Shown piece by piece: positions 1 through 11,466 of a stretch of 64,000 bases of DNA. The number at the start of each line of letters is the position of its first letter. The first letter of the stretch is position 1. Below the pieces are notes generated by a model, which was not told the DNA's origin, searched no databases, and worked only from the letters and a program-made list of their open reading frames with translations. The stretch comes from Lingula anatina (lineage: Eukaryota > Brachiopoda > Lingulata > Lingulida > Lingulidae), in NCBI RefSeq assembly GCF_001039355.2, contig NW_019775514.1, positions 62,001 through 126,000 on the forward strand. The letters are read 5' to 3'. The position numbers and the translations under genes are program-made.

Positions 1-2089
1 ATCAATATGGAGAATAATACAGCATTGAATCTGACTTTAAAAGTCATGGTTATTGTTGCATTAGAAGCTTATTTGGATAGCTGCTTAATTTGCCAGCACG
101 TGGCGAGAGTCTGCTGAATGTGTTTTGGCAACAGAAAAAAACTATTGACCCGGAAATGTGGGACATAAATTTGCTACTGTAAAAGTTACGGTTTTTTCAA
201 GACTTCAGAAAATCCCATCCTACATCCTGGGCTTAATAATTGACAGAGGCAGATACTGTTTACTTTTTGGTGGAATATTGCAGCTGAAACACTAGGCGTC
301 TCCCCGTTGATTAGTTCCTGTTACGTGAGCAACAGCATGTGCAGCATGAAACGCGTCTCCAACGTAAACTTAAGCAACTGACAATCTATTGATACTCCTG
401 TCAGTATAGAAGAGCTAATCCACCATGTGTTATATACCAATTTCTTTCGCGAACAGCAGTAATATCCTGTGCACTATGTACTGTGGATAAATACCACATC
501 TGAGTAAGAATTGACTAGCAACTCACTGTTGTATTGATGAGAGTTACGTCCGTAGGTAAAATAGATTAGCTGCAAGTTATATACACCTATCCGGAATTTT
601 AGAACAAGTTGTTTGTTCTCTTGAGCTTTTTTATATCATCTACCAATCTATCATATTTCATGTAGACAGAAGATGAGACTGTAATCAGATAAATGACAAT
701 CTTTATCACAAAATGCAGCAGCAAGAAAAAAAAAAAAAAAGATTTGATATACTACATGTACAATTCACATAGCAAATTTTAAAAGTGAACACTATAATAT
801 CAGTATATGAAATGTAAATACGTTTGTGTGTACTTTATTTAATCATGCTGACATCATCAGATAATCAGAGACAGACTAAGAGATATTTTTTTAGTCTTAT
901 CTTTGTTGATCCATCCTCAATTTTTGACCCTCTTCAGAAAGAAAAAAAAATAGATGCCCGTCAATGTAAACTCAAAAATTCTGACCATCTTCTGGAATAC
1001 CCAGAAGATGGCTTCCATCCGCCCCTGGATATATCTGCGCAGGTGCGTTTTTTATTTGAAATGATAAAGCATATACCAGTACACGGGGTAATTAGAAAGA
1101 AAGAAGGAATGACTCATCATGAACTCGGTACCTTCAATTCATTTGACAATACAGATAATTCCCTTGTGGCATTCAATTACCTAGATTTCTCATGTTATTC
1201 TTTGAAACCCTGGATAATTATATGTGCCTCGATATTCAACTGTCTTGAGACCCACTGTTACCTGTATTAACAAAGAAGAAGTATCTATCGTTTGATAAAG
1301 AGCATGTAATCTCAGGGGACATTTTCCTTTGTTGTTATTGCTGTCCAATATCTTATTTTAGTCTTGAGTGATATTGAGAATATCCCCATTTTAATAATTA
1401 TTGTATTTACCCGCTGATCAAAAATTTCTGTGTGTAATATATAATAACAATAATAGATCTAATAATATCCCGTCCTCATTGTCTGTACGCTACCTGTATG
1501 CGCTAGAGGCTCATACCGTGTTAGATTCAATTTTTAAGCGCCATAGCTTGAAAACCCGGCCTTGGTAGTGCTGGGTCCAATTTAAGTATGGAATACCTTT
1601 GGGATATTTCTATAATAATTAAGAAATGCCATTAATGTAGCCTACACTAAAGGTGATTAAGTATACGGGCTCATTGGATGATTGATAAGCAGAGAAAAAA
1701 GTAATCGAGTCCTACAGAACAAAAATTTCCTTTAATCCTGTGTGCTGCCTCTTTACTAAAAAAAAAAAAACAAAAAAACAATGAGAGAGAGAGGGAGAGA
1801 GACAGATTTATGTCTTCCAAGTAATAGCTAAATTTTTTTTTACCAAAACCTGCGAAAATACCCATGCAGCCTCTATGTGAGTGCATGGAAGTCAACTCTA
1901 CATGAACCTCTGAACTAGGCATTTACTCAACACGGGGAATTACATGCGTCCTTGTAAAATGCTAGCGAACCGAGCTACTGTAATTTACATTGAGGCAGTA
2001 AGTATTTGAAGAAGTCTTATGTGAATACACTAAGTGTCAGCCCCAGCCATTGCAGCAAGTCCGCGTTGCCCTGCGGTGGCAAAAGCACA

Positions 2090-2345
2090 ATAACAGTGTC
2101 ATTTATAAGGCATTAGCATGATTGCAGCGCATTAATAACGCACGTCGTCAATCCGTCGCCAACTTTGAGAAAATGGACTTTTTTTGGGGTGACAAATATC
2201 AAGTAAAGGCGTTGGCAGGGAAATGACATCTAGCTGTAGCAATTAGCGATATATGGTGCATTTGGACTTAATAAGGATATGAAAGGATTACAGAGTTAAT
2301 TACTGTGATCGCTCACCAGATCGATAAAAGCTGGAGAAAATCGTG
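2090..2345. promoter_or_regulatory. Possible cis-regulatory island
   Basis: This noncoding stretch is less AT-rich than its surroundings, lacks simple repeats, and contains several homeodomain-type cores: GCATTAATAACG near 2128, GCAATTAGCG near 2238 and GTTAATTA near 2296. I infer a possible enhancer from composition and site density only; no conservation data are available. Confidence 0.15.
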
Positions 2346-5300
2346 ACGATGTTTTCCCGTTCTCATGGACTGGTGCAGTTTCTTTCGACAGGTTACGTAA
2401 GTTTTGGCTTTATGAAACTTGGTGTATGAAGCTTTGTTTATTAAGAGAAAGTCTGACGGTTTCCTCATATGTCAGGTCGTTGTCAGTATCACATGCATAA
2501 AACTGATAGCTTTTGATGCAGCAGGTGAAGATGATCATAACGTCTGTAATGTGATAATATATTTTGTGAACATTCGAAGTCTTGGATGACGGTCAGATGC
2601 CAACGGTTCACTGTTTAAGTTTAGAACAAAAGAACGGGCTTGTAGTTTAGGCGGTAGGTTCCACGTAAGCATTGCCACTCAAAGCTAGCAAGATATTTTT
2701 AATGACCAACGGACATGGTTTATCCCGTAAGTTGTTAATGCATACGGGTTGTAACCATCTGCAAATATGATGCACAAGGCAGCTCTTTTCAGCCCAAGAT
2801 TTAGATCACTGATGCGTTTCAGAGCGGGAAACATCCAGCACTGCTACAGTAGCTGATGTGAAGAGTGACTTTTTAAAAGACCCTGGTTGATTGTATCAGC
2901 AAAATATTCAGTGCGGGTACTCATACCCGGAAACATTGCTAGTTTTAATGAATGTGCGTTTTTTTTTTTTCAACTGAAAATAACGCTTTTTATCGACGAA
3001 AATAGATCAGTAGCACATAGCTGGTTACACTTGGTTTTTGTTCTGACATGATGCTTGATGATTATGGGTATGGTTTTCCCAAGAACAAATTACGAATGAT
3101 TATTTTGTCCGTGGTTTTCCGAATTTCAGGATAACGCGCTTCAAGATAACAAAATCGGTATATTCTGTTGCATAGGAATTTATCAAGGCTTAAATTCAAG
3201 TAAGGGTATTCGACAGTTTTACTGTGACGAGATCGTACATGTAGAATGTTATTTAGAATGTGATGAGAGAGAGAGAGAGAAAGAGAGAGAAAGAGAGAGG
3301 GTATAACCATTTAGATGAAAGAATATTCCTTACTTTTGAATCGGACGCTTGTCGAAGGTTGTAAAGTGGACTGCACTTGATTTTTTGATTGAAATTATGT
3401 TTTTAAACATTAAGATCGAGTGCAATACTAAATATTGTTAAAGCAAGTGCGCCAAATGCTTTCTACTGCAAGAACAGTTTTCGTCTAGGATCTGTTAGGC
3501 TATCATAGCAAAGATCACGTTTCTTCTAAAAGGGTCAGGAAGCCACGACCGCAACATCCACTTCATCTCTGGTAGCAAGACGACGTTTGGAAAAAAGTGG
3601 ACGTGACGCACTTGAAACACGTCATTTAGTCTTGAAGCAATTAACATAATTGTGCTTCTTATTCCAGATATAAACCTCATTTTTCTATTTTTTTAAACAA
3701 AAAAGGGAACCTCGTTGATAGCATGTTTTATTGTTCCAGCACGAATCCGGCAGGCACGCAAAATAGACTTAGGCGATAGATTGTGGGTCCGCATCCTCCA
3801 GTGCCGAGATGGATGCGGCTCTAAGAAGTAGTTCTCAAACCCTGTCCAAGAACTCGGATCGTAACTAACAGGTAAGCGTCCTGTTTAGTCTCATTTTTAA
3901 CCCAAGATCTCAAATATTCTCAGGCAGAAATACTAAAACACATTGTATTGTGTGTTTGGGTCGTTTATTGATCCAAGATCTCGCATATTCTAAGGTAGAA
4001 ATAATACATTTACGTGATTGTGAGTGTATATACGACCAAATCACTGATGATTTATAGGTTTTATAACGAGTGACTTTCATTAAGGACGTGCAGGCACTAC
4101 TGGTGATTCCACTCTATATCGTTACATCTATATTTGTTTTCCTATCTTTTCAGCTTTTCGAAAACGAAAATTAAATCATATCAAACCTATTAAACTGAAA
4201 CTCATGATCAGAAAAGAGTCCAAATGTATAAAAAAAATATGCAAGCTTCCGACACCCAACATAATATTGTGTGTTGTATGTGTAAAATGTCAACGCGTAG
4301 ATAACTGCGCATTTGTTTTTTATACAAGTCGAATTATGAAATTGCTGGAAATGTTTATGACTGTTAAACAGTGCATTTTCTGGATGACATCTACAAATGG
4401 CGTGTCAGCACGAAATCCATGGTAGGCCTACCAGTAGGTTCTTTAATCAGAAAGAAGAGAAAAAAAGGGAGGCCGTATATATATCAAAGCTTTCTATAGC
4501 GACTGCAGATATTTTAAAAAGGTAGCCAGTACATAGTCTTTTCGGAATAGAAATCGACTTGGATCTTCGGAATTAAGACGACTGACACATGTTAAAGGTA
4601 TTGTTAATGTTTTTTCTTACATTGTTTCTCAGAAAAATATATGACACAATATGGACTAGACGAGATACCTCAGAAAATGGGGAGAGGGGGGAGGGGAAGG
4701 GGTCTAGACCCCTTTTCTGAAATTATGTTCCTTTTTACCATAATGGCATGGAAGCGGTGGTGTGGTATCACAGATGATCCTGTCCACAGATTGTTAGTCC
4801 TTTTGGTTTTGACTCTTATTTTTTTTATCGAAAACCGCGAGTTTGTTTAAGTTTATGCATACCTGATGCTTGGTATTTTTTATGCAATGTTCCGTCTTTA
4901 CACCACCTTCATGGAAATCTCTGCATCGTTACATTACACAGTTTCCTGTTGCTATGTTAACTGTTAAACTGAATCTATGGATGCACTCGCTGTTTGGTGA
5001 CGTAAAGTGCCATAACATAACGAACTGTGCGCATTTTTGCATCCTCGTCGCTTTTAAATTATAAATGTCCTTTGTTTTATTTCGTTATTTTGCTGTTTTG
5101 ACGTAAGATAAAACTACAAGATAACTAAAACGTTCCAATTTTTACATTTAGGGCCTACGGTGCTTTTAAGCCCACGGCCTTTACTTTCTATCCAACAATC
5201 TGAAACACAACGAAGAAAATAGATGGCCAGGTTGCTAGAAACACAGGTTGTCGTGATGCAACAAATGAGGAAGATATCTGAATCTACAACCTGGCTATCT

Positions 5301-7452
5301 CTTGTGGTTTTGCTATCTTATCGAAATCTTTGCCGTTCATAGTCGGGAACCAATCAAGAGGCGGGAGGAGATTATCTGGAAATTGCTGCTATCCCTGTGG
5401 ATAAGACAACAAATCAAGATTTATTGAAAAACAACTTTGTAATATCGGTGGAATTTATCATGATATCGACAGTCATCATGCATATCGAAGGCAATAGTAC
5501 GTATGGTGGTAATTTGTGCTATTTGTCACTTAATCCTCCCGTGTTGAATTTAGAGAACATGAAATCGAGAAATAATTTGTGTGTAGCTTTGGTAAATCTC
5601 AAGATCTGTTTCGACATAGAAACAGATCCAAGCCGGTTTCGATGTAAGACACCTCACAAGATGACTATATAAATTTGCCAATTGAGAAATGCCAGTCGAG
5701 AGCGCTTTTTTTCCACAAAAGTACCAAGAGCTATTTGCCGATTAACTTGAGTTTAGCTGAAGGCGTACGTCGGAAAGTGTACGGAGGTTGGCATCCTTTC
5801 TTAAACCTGTCAGGACCGAACCATGAGTCCGAACGAAAACAACAGTCTGGGCAACCGCTTGGACAAATCTTCATACTTTCCGCATGGTATCAGACCTTGG
5901 CTGCAAACGGCTCGTTGCAGTAATTGAAACCAGAAAGATTTATTTGTTTGCCCTAAAAAATAGCACTTTGGTGGGGGTCAGAGATAGGTCAAACAAGAGC
6001 CGAAGACGCTTGCAGAAGAGAAGCAGGTTTGTGAACTTTCCATGGAGCTCGAATGACCGCAAAGTAGTGCTTGCAAAATAGAGACTTCACTTGGGGACTT
6101 GGGGTTATCCAATCTAGCTAAAAAGTCCGGCGAACTTGCGCTAAATCATATTATATAGAGGATACAGAAAACGCATCGAGAGCTTTGTTGGCTTGCTTGC
6201 TGTGAGAGGACATCTGTTAAGGTTTGATGGAGCAATTACGGAGAAGTTTCGGGTACGTTTGGTCGAGGAGGGCAACATAGGCCCTATATACACCTATTGG
6301 AGGGTGTGCGTACAAACATAGCCATCTTTGATTTCAAGGTCATATTTTTTAATTTGTGAAAAATTTAGATTTAGAACAGTGATTTGTGGTGTTTTTGTTT
6401 TTAAAGGTGGAATTTCAACCAAGCTGATCTAGGAAACTTTTTGTTTCGTGTATAATTCTGTCGTTTACAAACACCGTTTGATGGAAAGTAAATAGCAATA
6501 CGATTTTGATTTTAGAAACGGCAGTATAATATCTTCTTTATTTTTCGTAAATGTACTTAAGAGCAACGTCCGACTTATGTAAATATTTCATATTTAAGGA
6601 CTCTTCGTTGTTTTGCACTCTTTAAATCTTGCATAGCTCGATTTTGTGATGCTTCAGAGACTGCAAATGTTTCTTTATTTCAAGTAAAAATTTGAAGAAT
6701 ACCGTTAACATCTCTTTCTAAAATTTTAATCAAACAGAGAGCTTGGGAAAACATTTAAAAATGAATATTTGTTAGTGATTTAAATTTTGATATCTGACGG
6801 GCGGAGTCATATGCGCTTTTCACATTTAGTGGTATATTTAAACGATACATTTTCTACCGGTATTTCTTTGAGAGGTCCTAACACGTGATAACGATACTGA
6901 GGGTTCTCCAGTAATTCTATTTGGTGACTCTGTTACGTAAAAGCCAGGACGTTAACAAATCTTATTCTGTCATACATGTACATGTAGTACACTGATTTTG
7001 CCTTGGGTTTGAATGGAGTTGCAGGTTTTCAGTCTCTTAAAGACGCTCGGTTCACAAATTCCTGCTTGGAGCAGCTGGCAACTAGTTGTCATGTTGATAT
7101 AAGCAAAAGCAAGCAATAGGTGGTGTCATAATTGTTGGGTTGACGCGCACGAGGTGATAACGTCAAGCTTTCTCTTTTTGATTCGTTTAAAAGCGTATAC
7201 GCACAACAGTTTATATACACCGACTATATTATACATATGAGCGAGTCTATTATAATTAAATGTACTGTTAACAACAATTCAGAAACAGCTGTGCTTAAAA
7301 GTGACGTTAGGGTTTCTATGTAAAAAAAAAGATGATTTATGGATTCCAAACATAGTTAAAATCTATATAGATAGACGAACAGAGGGCAGGAATGTTGAAT
7401 GGGGTCGTCAAAAAAATAATTTTCAGTGATATTGTTAAACATGTAACAGAAT

Positions 7453-7489
7453 TCCTCCCTCCCTCCCGACCCCCCTCTCTCTTTCTCTC

Positions 7490-7522
<33 letters not shown>
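7453..7522. repeat. CT-rich microsatellite
   Basis: Imperfect (CT)n with short CCCT interruptions. It accounts for the Leu/Ser-rich and Arg/Glu-rich open frames on either strand, which are not genes. Confidence 0.9.
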
Positions 7523-7820
7523 GCAGAGACGGCAACATCTAATGATTCAGCTCTTAATACCACATTTTGATAAGGTTGACAAGATTGATATATTGATGCA
7601 GACAGCGTTTACTTATAATGAACTTTGAACACTCGTTGGCCTTGATATCTTCAGTGATCTCCCTTATGTTTTTATTTCAACTCCCATTGACGTCTTTAAC
7701 CTCAAATGATATGATGCTCTGAAGACGCTGAACTTCACTAAATCACGGCGAACAAACACTGAAGATTCGGCATGAAATGGTTAATAACGCGATCTTGATT
7801 GTGTGGTACTTTTTATATAG

Positions 7821-8145
7821 TCAAAATATCTCGTAGATCTGTGGAATAAGTTGCCAATTTTTATAAGACAAATAGAATCACAAGAATCTTTAAAAAAGGA
7901 ATTAAAAACTCATATTTTTAAGACATTTTATTCATGAATCTTAAATTTTACAATTTTAAAGAAACCTTGGATTTTTTACTTTTAATAACTGTTTATTACA
8001 ATTAAGTTAGTTTAGCCCTTATTTATATAAAATATATCTTAACCGTTTTTATCTATAAACTTCTTTGTATTTTATGTTGTACAGTCTATTGAACATTTTA
8101 TGGATTTTAGACTTGAAATAAATATATTATTATTATTATTATCTG
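7821..8145 (+). mobile_element. 5'-truncated LINE, 3' end only
   Basis: The plus-strand frame from 7821 to the TGA at 7935-7937 reads as the end of a non-LTR retrotransposon polyprotein. It contains the motif DLWNKLPIFIRQ followed by a spaced SLKKELKTHIF, the usual 'LWN-LP--I+, S---FK--LK--L' ending of CR1/L2/jockey-like reverse transcriptase ORFs. About 185 bp of AT-rich 3' UTR follow, closing with AATAAA and a short (ATT)n tail at about 8122-8142, a common LINE 3' signature. Everything upstream of the C-terminus is missing, as expected of 5' truncation on insertion. It lies just upstream of the coiled-coil gene exon, probably in its 5' intron. Family assignment is from motif memory. Confidence 0.6.
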
Positions 8146-8280
8146 TATAGATATTTTATTCTATATCTTACAAATAATTTTCTGCAAATAAAGTACAAAA
8201 AGTATCATGTAAATGTATAGATAACTTGGCACCATGACTTAAATGTATTCGTATTTTGTAATTTTTTTTTATTTTACAGG

Positions 8281-8329
8281 ATGGGCAAACCCAGCACGTG
8301 TTAACGATGTAATGGAACTGGCGGGCTAG
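8281..8329 (+). promoter_or_regulatory. Three upstream ORFs in 5' leader
   Basis: The exon starts at 8280, after a polypyrimidine tract and an AG at 8278-8279. Before the main ATG at 8336 it has three complete tiny ORFs: 8281-8304 (7 codons plus stop), 8307-8312 (ATG followed at once by TAA, a start-stop element) and 8312-8329 (5 codons plus TAG). The second and third overlap as ATGTAATG. The third is in the main frame and ends with TAG 6 bases before the main ATG, so coding cannot enter from upstream in that frame. Such leaders commonly lower translation of the main ORF; that role is inferred here. Confidence 0.5.
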
Positions 8330-8335
8330 AACACA

Positions 8336-9781
8336 ATGACGAAGGAGGAGAAGCGAACCACACCCAAGGGTTCCTCAGGGTCTGGCTCCCGGGGCACGGG
8401 GATGCGTGCAGTCCTTCAGAAGGAATATATGCAGGGCCTTGACCATCTGCGCCAGGTCATTGCCAACGTTGAGCACGAAATAGACAAACAGAAACTGGAG
8501 TTTTACTGCTGTGAGGCAAATGATGAAGAGAAATATGAGGAATACCTACGGACATGCAATTCCAAGTTACTGCAGTGTAATAATCATCTACGTAAGAAAA
8601 ACTTACAGTTGGAGGTGATCGATTCGGAACTTCAATTAGTGGCGCTGTTAAACAACGCAAGAATTGCCCACGCTGAGTCGGACTCTATTAGTTTCCTCAC
8701 AGAATTTTGGGAAAACTTGAAAAACTCTATGGAAGGGTTGAGACGTTTGCGCGGGAAATTACAGACCAATGTAGTAGAGCGATTAAAAAGTAACTGTAGA
8801 AGTTACAATTATGGAAATGCAAATTTAGACTTGAGCGAGCATTATGCTCGGGACATTACTAAATATCAGGCGGAAATAGGACGGATGCTGGAAGACACAG
8901 AAATCTTGATCAAGAGTTTTGAAAGTAATATACGCCAAGATCTATTTATGAATTCGAATTTTTCTGAAAGGGTTTTGATATCGTGCGATCACAAAGCCTT
9001 CCCGATACTCAGACTTACGCCGGACGTCATTGAGAAGCTAGAAAGGATTTGTCGCCTCTCAAAACAGTGGATTGATCGCGACGAGACGTATGTTTACGAG
9101 ATTAATACGCACATCAGAGAAGCGCGAAATAGAACGAGGAAGACACGCGAGGACCTTCGAAGTCACCAAGAAAAGCAGAAGAAAATCGTTAAGAACGCCA
9201 AATCATCCCTTATTCTCTTCCAGAGCAACAAAGAAAAACTGAGACAAATCGAGGCAGAGCTGAAGGACTTAGAGAGCCAGGTCGGACACTTCTCTCATCA
9301 AAAAGACGGAAAGACCGGCGAAAAACGACAGAAAGAGAGCATGATGGATTTCCTCAAAATCAGTATCTCTCAAACGAAGAAAAACTATGCTCTTCAACGA
9401 AGGCGAACTCGCATACAGCAGCAACTCTCCGAGCTTGAGCGGCAATTGCAAGAGATAGAACTTAGTCTAAAGAGTGTACAAGAAGCCGTGGCGCAAAAAT
9501 CGCAAGAAAAAGTCGTTGTTGTGGAAAAAGTTGAGACGAGTGAAAAAGTTTACAGTTCTATACGAGTCGAGCTGGATAGTTTTACGGCAAACATCAGCAA
9601 ATTACAAGTACAAATGAGCGAATTAACGGAGCAGTTGGGGCAGCTGGAGATGATACAGACGCTAAAGACGAGCCCCGAAATGGTGGACGATTTTTACGAT
9701 CGGCCATCTTCGGTAAAACTCGCTCCATCTTTGAGGGAGAAAATAAAACGAAAAAGAAAAATATTAAGTCAATCAATTTGA
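8336..9781 (+). CDS. Coiled-coil protein, 481 aa, function unknown
   Basis: An open frame of 481 codons lies in one exon whose 5' border is a clear acceptor (T-rich tract, ACAG, exon from 8280). The start at 8336 is the first ATG after an in-frame TAG at 8327, so the protein is complete at both ends. Residues 1-25 are Ser/Gly/Thr-rich and basic. About 28-110, 150-200 and 265-440 are rich in Glu, Lys, Gln, Arg and Leu with heptad-like spacing, typical of long coiled coils. The C-terminus is basic, with a KIKRKRK cluster near residue 470 that could be a nuclear signal. I see no signal peptide, membrane segment or catalytic motif. I do not recognise the family; a cytoskeletal, ciliary or chromatin scaffold role would be guesswork. 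AATAAA at 10879-10884 is a possible poly(A) signal. The coding part appears intronless. Confidence 0.85.
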   Translation: MTKEEKRTTPKGSSGSGSRGTGMRAVLQKEYMQGLDHLRQVIANVEHEIDKQKLEFYCCEANDEEKYEEYLRTCNSKLLQCNNHLRKKNLQLEVIDSELQLVALLNNARIAHAESDSISFLTEFWENLKNSMEGLRRLRGKLQTNVVERLKSNCRSYNYGNANLDLSEHYARDITKYQAEIGRMLEDTEILIKSFESNIRQDLFMNSNFSERVLISCDHKAFPILRLTPDVIEKLERICRLSKQWIDRDETYVYEINTHIREARNRTRKTREDLRSHQEKQKKIVKNAKSSLILFQSNKEKLRQIEAELKDLESQVGHFSHQKDGKTGEKRQKESMMDFLKISISQTKKNYALQRRRTRIQQQLSELERQLQEIELSLKSVQEAVAQKSQEKVVVVEKVETSEKVYSSIRVELDSFTANISKLQVQMSELTEQLGQLEMIQTLKTSPEMVDDFYDRPSSVKLAPSLREKIKRKRKILSQSI

Positions 9782-10274
9782 ATTGAAGTCAGCCTTTCTT
9801 GACAGCTCGGAAAGGAAACAAACACTGGTGCTTTTGATGAACAACAAAGTGGTACAGTATCTACGATGTTTTATTGCACTGTGTGTCACAAATTAATTGT
9901 TTAGACTGTTTATAGCAACTTGCTGTTCTCACGACCAAAGAAGTTCAAGTTCAGCGCCAGTGATTATTCTAAATATTTCTGACACTTTTTGGTTTAATAT
10001 GCTTTATCTCTCATAACGGTGCTCTCTGCTACGGGCCAGTTGGGTGATGACGTCATTTGATGACGCCATTTGTGAAGGTCTGTGCAAAATTTCTAACTCG
10101 CCAAAAATGCATGCAGAATTTGTTCGGGGGATATTTGTGAATATTCAGTGATGAAATCGCTTTTTGGCCCTGGTAGTTGGTATTACAAAAACGTATCATT
10201 GCAATAATCAGTTAATTGTGTTTGTTGAGAAGAGGCAGCCAGCGCATCCCGTAAAGCTTTGCTGAAACCCTGAA
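9782..10274. other. 3' flank of coiled-coil gene
   Basis: Probable 3' UTR or downstream DNA without an open frame of note. It contains a perfect CRE-type octamer TGACGTCA at 10048-10055 and a second TGACG a few bases on. Their position downstream of the gene gives no clear role. Confidence 0.4.
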
Positions 10275-10447
10275 CCTGGGCCTGGTTTCACAGAAAAAAA
10301 AATGAAGTCAGGTTCCCTGGCTAAGAACTTAATTACCATGGTCACATGGGCACACTTTACCCTATCAGGAGCAGTGTGACAGCTGGAAATCCTAGTCAAC
10401 TAAGCCAGGGAACCGACTTAAGTTTTTTTGGTGAAATTATGGCCAGG
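10275..10447. mobile_element. MITE with ~48-bp terminal inverted repeats
   Basis: The left end starts CCTGGGCCTGGTTTCACAG, continues with an A-run, then GTCAGGTTCCCTGGCTAAG. The right end, reverse complemented, starts CCTGGCCATAATTTCACC, has an A-run, then GTCGGTTCCCTGGCTTAG. The two arms flank a ~75-bp unique middle. No coding capacity. This is a non-autonomous DNA transposon by structure; a target-site duplication is not obvious, so the ends are approximate. Confidence 0.7.
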
Positions 10448-11466
10448 ACTATTTTCTTGACTTACTTAGCTTTTTTAATAAGAGACAATGCGAGACAAAT
10501 GTATTTTTTCTTTCAGCAATTACTTTATACAATGAAGTCAAACTTGATTTTATATGAAAGATCTCCACTTTGTATTAATATCAACCTGTTAATATGTGCA
10601 AAATCCTTGCTGTTCTTATAATGGCGCGACATCAGCTTTCTAAATTTATCTAATTTTTTTTCTTATGAAATGTATAAAGGACCTCTATGAAAATAATGGC
10701 AGAATCTACTTACAGCATGCCAAAATTACTGTCAGTTTACACGAAGAAGGCGGGATTTCATCTCAGTGCTGTAATTCCTTTATTATGGTGTCGCACCAGT
10801 TTCAGTGGAATTTTACATTCATTATGGCTTTAAAATCGGTGCTGAAGGTGCTGTAATTTTGTACATTTAAATATCTACAATAAACAATTTGATGTATCCG
10901 CTGTTGTTCTTTTATTTGCCATGATATTTTAAAGATCGGGTATCTTTAGGCCTACACTTTAGGCCTACGACACGATTTGATCTCTGCCCGCATTTATGTA
11001 CTCAACTCTAAGACCTGTTTTAGAAAATTTTATTTATTATTTATATGGAAAATTGTTAATGATACATGTAGTAGCAGGCAGATAAAAAGGGCCACATTAA
11101 CAGTGATACCTCTTGACTCGGTGGTCAATTATAACTCTAATTTTGATTCGTAACTTATTTAATCCGTGTCCTTTATGCGGCTGGTATTTCACAAACGGTG
11201 ATTACTGAAAAAATTAACCCCATTAAAATAACAAATTTATCTTTCTCGGTATGAAAGACAAAATAATACTAATACCAATTATGATTATTATCATTTTTAT
11301 TCATAGTATTATTAAAGCACCAAACATTACCCCGTAGCTTGTCCCCGCAACTACCATTGCGATAGTTGCGCTGGATGCAATGCAACCTTTACTGCTTCCT
11401 CCATTAACAAAAGAGTGACCGATTCCCGGCCACCACGTTAATTCTTGTCACTACATAACATAAGGG
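10448..11466. other. Region between MITE and URAD copy 1
   Basis: Contains the candidate poly(A) signal AATAAA at 10879-10884, two AGGCCTAC words near 10950-10970, and AT-rich DNA. The last ~130 bases (11335-11466), upstream of the URAD copy 1 start, are less AT-rich and would hold its promoter and 5' UTR. No TATA box is obvious there. Confidence 0.4.

Larger units (their letters stand above)
1..7820. other. Intergenic, no gene recognised
   Basis: I see no convincing gene here. The longest open frame (824-1270, 148 codons) resembles no family I know and has no splice or start context to support it. The region holds GA-rich simple repeats near 1780-1802 and 3264-3300, a CT-rich tract at 7453-7522, a 10-bp perfect hairpin at 5603-5628, and a less AT-rich island at about 2090-2345 with homeodomain-type cores, listed separately. 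The rest is AT-rich single-copy-looking DNA. Confidence 0.5.

Noticed and set aside
824-1270. 148-codon open frame
   Set aside because: No known domain, ordinary AT-rich codon content, no splice or promoter support; consistent with chance.
10048-10055. CRE octamer TGACGTCA as a promoter
   Set aside because: It lies downstream of the gene with no transcript start in evidence; one octamer is not enough.
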